A stretch of 64,000 nt of DNA from Cerioporus squamosus (taxonomy: Eukaryota; Basidiomycota; Agaricomycetes; Polyporales; Polyporaceae): NCBI GenBank assembly GCA_022592435.1, contig JABYQS010000130.1:1-64000 (forward strand). The letters run 5' to 3'. Of this stretch, positions 57,150-64,000 are shown one piece after another. Every line of letters starts with the position of its first letter. The stretch's first letter is position 1. The notes beneath the pieces are model-generated. The model was given only the letters and a program-made list of their open reading frames with translations. It made no database searches and was not told the origin of the DNA. The translations under genes and the position numbers were made by a program.

Positions 57150-60100
57150 TCAGAGCGGCGGCAGGCTCCCAACGCGCCTCCAGTACCCAACCCAGCTCCT
57201 CACATCGTCGAGACCGAGCTGCTCTAGTGATGCATCTCGCAGAACGGAGCAGCGCATGCTGCTGTCCCCGAGGTCCATGAAGATGGACAGGCCATTGTTC
57301 TCGTATGCGGGCGCGACAGAAGCGTCGGGGCTGGAGGGTTGGAGAGAGCCGATGAGACTAACAGCGGTGTTCGCATACTTCGTGTTGCGAGTCCCTGTGA
57401 CTTCGTGGACGGTGGAGAGCTTGGAGATCCAAGTCGAATAGTCGGTCGTGGGTAGGTCTAGGATGGTTGAGAAGTGTCCCATGATATCGGACCAGGAGAC
57501 GGGGCGGGGATGACGTAGATGGACAATGCTGTGAGAGGACTCTGTGCCGACGAACTCGATGATAGCAGAGGCAGCAGTCTGCACGCGAAGCCAAGATGCA
57601 GGCTATTGCACAAGTCGTCAGTTCGACTTCCAAGTGCATCATGCGGAGCACTTACCCCATGCCCTCCCGGGAGGTGACCCAACACTGTACTCGCTGAGAC
57701 CATCGCCGGAAGCCATTCTGACGAGTTCCAGACACCCGTCGCGCTGCCCGTGAGCTGACCGATGCGAACGATGGTCGTCCGCACAGAGGTGCGCTCTGCT
57801 GCAACGCGTACCAGCTCCTCGGCAACCCACTTGGCCTCGCTGTACCCTTGGCCAACCGCCTTGGCAGCTTCGAGCGGCTGCTCTGGAGGTGGAGGAAGGT
57901 CCGCCGAGTAGTCTGAAGAGTGGTTAGTTGGAGGCTGAAATCTTCGTATCGAGTGACTCACTCCTGAAGATCCCAGAACTGCTGCCATACAGCAACGACA
58001 CAGGACCGAACTCGAGAGCCTCGGTGGCAAGATCCACCAAGCCGCGCATAGCGAGCAGCGTACTCCGGAAGGAGGACAGCGGGAGATCGAAGTTGACTAG
58101 CCAGCCTGTGACACAACGTCAGCCACTCCGGAGAAAGGTATGGGACGGGTTCCAACTCACCGACGTGGATGATGTGCGAGACAGAAGTTCGGAGCTGTAC
58201 ACGAGGTTAGGCTGGTGAAATGTAAAGTAGCAGTGGTAGCGTACCTCTTCATACACGGCGGAATCCAGGCCAAGGTGTTCTCCTTCAAATGGACAGTCCA
58301 CAATCACGAACCTCGGCGAGTCGAGGAGTGCGCTGTCAAGTCCTCTCTCGAGGAATGCCGCAACTTGTCGGTCCAAAGTGGATCCCTGCCGTCCGGGTCG
58401 CACCAATGCTATCACCTTGTCGTAGCTCGAGGTGGACAACAGCTCGGCAAGGATATGAGAGCCTAGGCTCCCGGTCGTGCCTGTAACCAGTGCCACCTGC
58501 AACTCCCTCTTGGCAAGAGCATCTGCAGACAGCGAGCGATGAGGGATACTTGCGCTGAGCTCTTCGAGTAGCGACTGCATTTCGCGAACATGGCTGGCAA
58601 CGTGGTTTTCTCGGTCCGAAGCAGGATCAAATTCAGCTTGCGGAGGGGAAGCCGCTTGTTCCGCGGCATCGGACTCAGCGCTCTCGATCTTCGCTTCGAG
58701 GTCGGCGATGGTGAGGTCGGCGAGGAGCTGGAGCTGAGAGACAGAGACGAGGGAGCGGAGCGCGTAAGACAGCGAGGAAGCCGAGAGGGAGTCGAGGCCG
58801 TATGAAGTGAGAGGGACGTCCGGGCTGACATCAGCCTCCTGCAAGTCGAGAACCTTGCACACGATCTGCAGGAGAGTCGGCTTGCCGCTTGCGATGCTGT
58901 CAACTGCCTCCTCCTCCTCGTGCTGCACCAGGTGGTCGTACAACTGAGATGGGCCCATGTTGTCGCGTACAAGGCGCCAGTCGAAGTCTGGAATGTACTG
59001 CCAGACAGGGCCTTCGCGCAGCTTGCGGATACCGTCTCCGATGTAACCGCAGAGTTCTGCGAGGTTGCGATTGATACCTGACAATATGTGGAGGTGGCGA
59101 GTGAAGCAACTCACCTCGAGCAGTCATGCCCCACTGGATCATGTGCCGCACACGGGTGTTGTAAGTGTCGTCCGTCAATGTCAAGATCCGGCTGTCCAAA
59201 ATAATCGGAGAGACGATGGAGAACGCGTTCGGGTGTCCGCGTATCGCGCCTGCGAGCGCGGTGTTCGCTCTGCAGTCCAATCAGTGACATGTGACATGTA
59301 GGTGGTTAAACACACTCACGCAGCGTAGCTGGTCTGGCCTGGATTCCCAAACATACCCGAGATGGACGAGAAGGTGACGCAGAAGTCGAGCGACGCGACA
59401 TTGACAGCACGAGTCAGAGTGGTGAATGCATCGACCTTTGGCGGGAACACGCTGTCGAAATACTCCTGGTCTTGCGAAGCGAAGGGGCGATCGTTCAACA
59501 AGGCGGAGAGGATGATGGCTCCGCCGAGGGGAACCGAGGTCTCCCGTATAATGGCCTCGAGCTGTTCGACCGACGTCGCGGAGACAGCGCATGCCTGGAG
59601 GACGAGGTCCTCCCGGCTGCTCAGGTAGTCGAGGATCCTCTTCCCAATGAAGTCGCCTCGGCTCCGAAGGCTCTCAGGACCCGAGCGCGAGGTCAAGATG
59701 AGATTCCTGGCCCCATGCTGTGCCCATGTCAGTATACCTCCCACTTGAATAGAGCATCGGGACACTCACGTCATACATCCACAAAGCGATGTGCAGCCCC
59801 AAGCTCCCAATACCACCAACGAGCAAGTACGCCTTGTGCGGGTCGAAGAGAGAAGGAAGCCGTGCAGTCTTGTCGGCATCGATGTCGCCCAGCGAGGCTA
59901 GTAGGGGAGTGTACGCGACCTTTGCAAGTTGTTGACGACGGTTGTACTCGAGGGCCGCGCGCACCGCGTCTCCGACGAGCCAAGGGTCATCCGCAAGCAC
60001 CTTCGCAACGCCGACGTCGGGATCGTTCCAGAAGAACACATTGCCAGAGGATGGCACGAGGCTCTGCAGGACAGTCCTCTGGCTCCCGTCGCACGCCCAC

Positions 60101-63100
60101 GCCGCGACGAAGTGCGGCTTCCGGGCGTAGTGTGGCTTCAGCATGCTGCCTTCTAGCGATGTCACGAATGCGGCCTCCATGCCGAGTCCAGCAAGGACGG
60201 ACTGGATCTCTCGAGCGAGGTCCGCGTCGTTGGGCGAAGGCGCGAAGACCAGTGCTCGCTTCCCGCGGAGACGCGCGGGCATTGAGACAGTAGCGGGACC
60301 GACGAGGAGGGCTGCTATGGTGGGTGCAAGGAGTGATGGACCAGCGGCCTCGGACTCTGACAGATCACCATCGTACTCGGCGATAGAGCCTTCGTTAACC
60401 TCCAGATGGCTGCAGACGTGCGAGGACGTGAGGCCGACGACAGCTTTGGACGACCCTTCCAGTCTTCCAGTGAACGCCCAAACATGCTCGCCATGTGGGT
60501 GGACTGCAGACACCTGCACTATGCGCTTATCTCCCAGGGCCCGCGGAGCATGGGTCTGCGTGACGTCTCCCTCCTGCATGGTCCAAGGCAACTTGGGGTC
60601 GAAAGGAACGCGGTCCGAAGGCGCGGAAGACAGCGTGATGCGCGGTACATGCACCGCGCCGTCCTTGTCGACGCTCATCTCCATATGCGTCGGAGGGAGC
60701 GAAGCAAGCACGTCGGCGCACCGCATCTGCTGGGCCTTCGTCAACGACGAGTCGAACACGGCGACTCTGACCGTCCACGCCGGGTACTCCTTCCTCAGTG
60801 AGCGCGTGAATCCAAGCGCGGCGTCCCCGTTGAGGCCGTGCTGCGCGACGAAGAGGAGCGACACGTTCTCGCGCGGGTCCAGAGCCAGGAGCGGAGCCTG
60901 CAGCTTCAGCTCTTCCCCCCGCACGTAGTCCATGATGAGGAGCGGTGCCTTGTCCCCTCCGCGGTCGGACGATGCATCTGTCGAGAACGTGACGTCCTCC
61001 CAGTCGGAGTTCGAGGAGGAGCCCGAGGAGGAGGCGTGTATGTCCGACGCATCGTCGCCTTCCGGGATATGCAAGAGCTCCCTGCGGCCGGTGGGAGGCG
61101 ACGAGACAGCTGTGGGCATCAAGTACTCCGCGCCATGGACGGGGAGGACAAGGCCGGTCGGCTCGTACACGACGTCATAGCGCTTCTGCACGGTGGCTCG
61201 AGAAAACCCGTGTCGTGCCACCTCGAGTCCATCGAACACGCACAACGGCGACCCAGTATCGTCCGTTATGGTGATGTCGAACGTGATGGCCTCTGCACGA
61301 AGAACCAGTTAGTCATACTATAGCGCACTCAGCCCGACGGTGCGTACCAGGCGTCCAAACGGCCGTTGTGGCCTTCGCGTACAGGACCTCGGGGAAGGCC
61401 TCCGTTCGGAGACGCGAGCTGGTGCGGAAGGCGGATACCTTGTCGGGCAGGTGGTACAAGTCGCGATCATAGTTCCCAGTCATCATCGGGTGGGCGACGA
61501 TGTGGATCGCGGCATCCAGAATAGCGGGATGGAAGACGTAGTCGGCAATGCTGCAGCGTGGGCGAACATGTCAACATAGCTGCACTGTGATAGGTGTTGG
61601 ACATGCTTACTTGGGCAGGTCGACATCGCGTCCCTTGATCTTGACAAGTGCCTCTACGGTGCCGTCAGCGCGGGTGACGGTGTGACATTCTTGGATCCGG
61701 CGGTACAGAGGGCCGTACTGCAAGAAGTGCGCGATCCCAGAGTACACCTCTGTAGCACGAAAGTTCAGCGGAGGGGTCCCAGGGATACAATGGAAGTCCA
61801 CACCATTGATCTTCACAGGCTTCATGCTCGCGCGCAGAGCCTCGATATCCAGCTTCTGCATGTCCAGATCCTGAGTTGACTCCATAGACAAGAAGCCGGT
61901 CGCATGGCGCCGATTGTACTGTGCGAATCCACGTTCAGTATGAGAATGAGAACGTCAGATTACGGCCATGCTCACCTGGATAGGCCAAGTGTCCGTATGG
62001 TCAGCTGTGGACGTGCTGTTGACACTCCAGGAAGTCCCCTGAAGCTCAACGTTGACTGGGGTCGGTCGCTCAGACGATAGCGGGAGCAACCTGTGGAACG
62101 CAACGTCGTAAAGCTCCGTCGCCCCAAACTCCAGCGCCTGTGACAGAGCATGAGCACCCTACCCCTCGCAACGCACAAAAGGATGCAAAAACACTCACCA
62201 TCTCTATGAACCCAGATGCCGGCATGATAGGCTCCCCCTTGATGACATGATCGGCCAGCTCGGGGTGCGTCTTCGCGTTCACCCTCAGTTGCGCATAGTT
62301 CAGCGGCCCATTCCTCCGCTGCCGCTGCCTCACAATCTCGGGGGTGTGCACGACCCACGGCACGCTCTTCCTCGCGAACGGGTACTTGGGCATCCCCGCC
62401 GGCCCGCGGCCCGCGCTCCCGTACAGCGCGTCGAAGTCGACGCAGTTGTGCCCCGCGGCGACGACGCTCCCCAGGGCCGTCAGGAACTCGGACACCTCGG
62501 TGCCGGGCGTCGGCGTGCGCGCGCGGCGCAGCGGGCAGGTGATGGTGACGTTGTCGACGCCCTCGGCCATCGTGCGCAGGTAGCCCGTGAGGACGGGGTG
62601 GGGCCCGATCTCGACGAACGTCGCGCCCTTGTAGCGCGGGAGCATCGCCTCGACCGCGTCCTGGAAGAGCACGGGCTTGAGCGTGCCGTCCCAGTAGTAC
62701 TGCGTGTCCATCGCGCCGTCGAAGAGCCCCCCGGTGACGGTCGAGTACGTCGCGACCTTCGGGACGCAAGCGTCGGCGTCGGCGTCGGCGGGAAAGATGT
62801 CGGCGAGCAGGCGCATGAACTCCGCACGGCAGAGCTCCATCATCGCAGAGTGGACGGGGATGCGCGTCTTGAGCCTGCGCGCGAAGATGCCGGCCGCAGT
62901 CGCTTTCGCGACGGCGAGCTCGACGTGGGTCTCCTCGCCGGACAGCGTGACGGCCCCCGCGGTGTTGTAGCACCCGACCTCCAGGACGCCCTGCCCGAGG
63001 TCCGCGTTAACCTCGTCGATGATGGCCTGCGCCTGCTTCGGGGAACAGGAGACCGCAGCCATGGTGCCCTTGGCGTCTTCGAGAAGCGCCAGTGCACGTC

Positions 63101-64000
63101 CTCGGGCAATGGCGAGCTTGAGTGCGACTATCTTTGATGCGGCACCCGAAGCGGAGAGCACTGCGGTCTCCCCGGCGGAGTGTCCAACGACGACGTCCGG
63201 ACGCACGCCTGCCGCTGCCAGTGCGTCGACGAGGGCAAGCTGGAGCATCGTGAGAGCAGGAAGCGTGATAGCAATGGGCCACGGGTCCCCGAGTGTGTCC
63301 GTCGGGTGCTTCGGGGAGTCGTCGAACAGCCCCGTCGACTCGACGAGCGACGTGCCGACGACAGACGTGTAGACCTGGTCGAGCTCGAGAATGCTCTCAC
63401 GGAAGGGTGCGCATGTGCGGAACAGCTCTCTCCCCACTGTCAAGACGATGGTCGGTCAGCGGTGCGGCACCAGTGAGAACACGTCGAGAAAGCTCACTGT
63501 GGAAGTGCTGTGTCCCCTGCCCGGAGAACACGAACACGATGGGCGGGCGGGTCTTCGGGACGATGATCGGCTTGCTGAAGGTGGGCGGCTTGTCGGTCCC
63601 CGCGACAGCGAAGGACCTCCATGTCATAGAACGGGCACGCCGGCCAGCGAGCCTCGCCAGTACAGCGGCCTCTGCAGAGCCGCTCGCCGTGGCCAGCAGA
63701 GCTTCGCCGAGCGCCGACACGGACCGAGGAGACAAGGCGGCGGCGACGAGAAGCACGGGGGCGTCTGTGCCCGTCGTCCAGAATGGGCGAACGTCCTGCG
63801 CAGGAGGGGGGCCTTGCACGACGGCATGCCCGTTCGCTCCGCCGATGCCAGAGCTTGTCATCGCGACCAGCGGCCGTCCGGTCCCGGAACGACATCGCAG
63901 CGGTTCTGGCTCGAGGGGCACACGGAGGCGATACTGCGACCACTTGATAGCGGGATTCGGGCTTCTGAGGTTGACGTTCGGTGGGATGGTCCCCGTGTTG
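57150..64000 (-). CDS. type I polyketide synthase PKS2 (AT-DH-KR-ACP-R visible, 5' end outside the window)
   Basis: Runs from the window edge to the stop at 57150. The first visible part is the end of KS and its linker ([19 protein letters not shown]). Then come AT ([20 protein letters not shown], about 63.1-63.2 kb), DH ([17 protein letters not shown], about 62.2 kb; GRDVDLPK region at 61.6 kb), the long DH-KR interval (61.2-59.9 kb), KR ([19 protein letters not shown] at 59.8 kb; [13 protein letters not shown] at 59.3 kb), ACP ([16 protein letters not shown], about 58.8 kb) and R ([20 protein letters not shown] at 58.5 kb; GQGYSEAKWVAEELV at 57.8 kb), ending YWRRVGSLPPL. It is closely similar to PKS1 throughout, with matching introns, but continuous where PKS1 is frameshifted. 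Release is presumably reductive, to aldehyde or alcohol. The enzyme works as a cytosolic megasynthase. Confidence 0.88.

Noticed and set aside
62247..63137. Open frame of 296 codons on + opposite PKS2
   Set aside because: Antisense shadow of the AT domain; GC-rich codon bias keeps it open, and the product is Arg/Val/Asp-rich with no domain.
1..64000. CRISPR arrays, bacterial operons, rRNA or tRNA genes
   Set aside because: The sequence is eukaryotic with spliceosomal introns; no regular spaced repeats, tRNA cloverleaf or rRNA sequence was recognised by eye.

Overview
The window is a piece of a basidiomycete (Agaricomycete) nuclear genome, most likely a wood-decay, Polyporales-like fungus. 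Evidence for this is: coding regions split by many 45-70 bp GT-AG introns, a GUP1-type MBOAT gene, a Plavaka/CACTA-like transposon of the kind common in mushrooms, intron-rich seven-TM DUF6534 genes, and a type I polyketide synthase locus with a GMC oxidoreductase. I re-read exons by eye and checked that splice phases are consistent wherever exon coordinates are given. No database search was possible, so family names rest on recognised motifs.

Layout. 0-3 kb: GUP1-like acyltransferase (+) and a small single-pass membrane protein (+). 3.8-8.7 kb: two tandem DUF4140/DUF4139 (mucoidy-inhibitor-like) genes (+), with an antisense relic of the same family between them; a third full gene lies at 24.6-26.6 kb (-). 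9-10 kb: a protein with three ZZ zinc fingers (-). 10.55-19.43 kb: an 8.6-8.9 kb DNA transposon with complex inverted ends, carrying a Tnp2/Plavaka-like DDE transposase, a second multi-exon + gene and a small - gene. 20.6-21.7 kb: a secreted Ser/Thr-rich repeat protein (+). 22.2-23.6 kb: a seven-exon alpha/beta hydrolase (-).

27.2-43.4 kb looks empty by ORF length but holds five seven-TM DUF6534 genes (two -, two +, one -). The four central ones are cut into very many tiny exons. One, at 38.09-40.33 kb, resolves into 20 phase-consistent exons, five of them 10-18 nt long. 44.8-64 kb is a polyketide locus: two closely related KS-AT-DH-KR-ACP-R synthases face each other tail to tail around a GMC oxidoreductase. 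The left synthase has two single-base deletions relative to its right twin and may be a dying duplicate. The right synthase runs off the window end.

How the genes work together: the clear functional unit is the polyketide locus. The synthases build a partly reduced chain on the ACP, the terminal reductase domain would release it as an aldehyde or alcohol, and the flavin-dependent GMC enzyme is a natural oxidative partner. The DUF6534 block, the DUF4139 family and the transposon look like lineage-specific accessory expansions.
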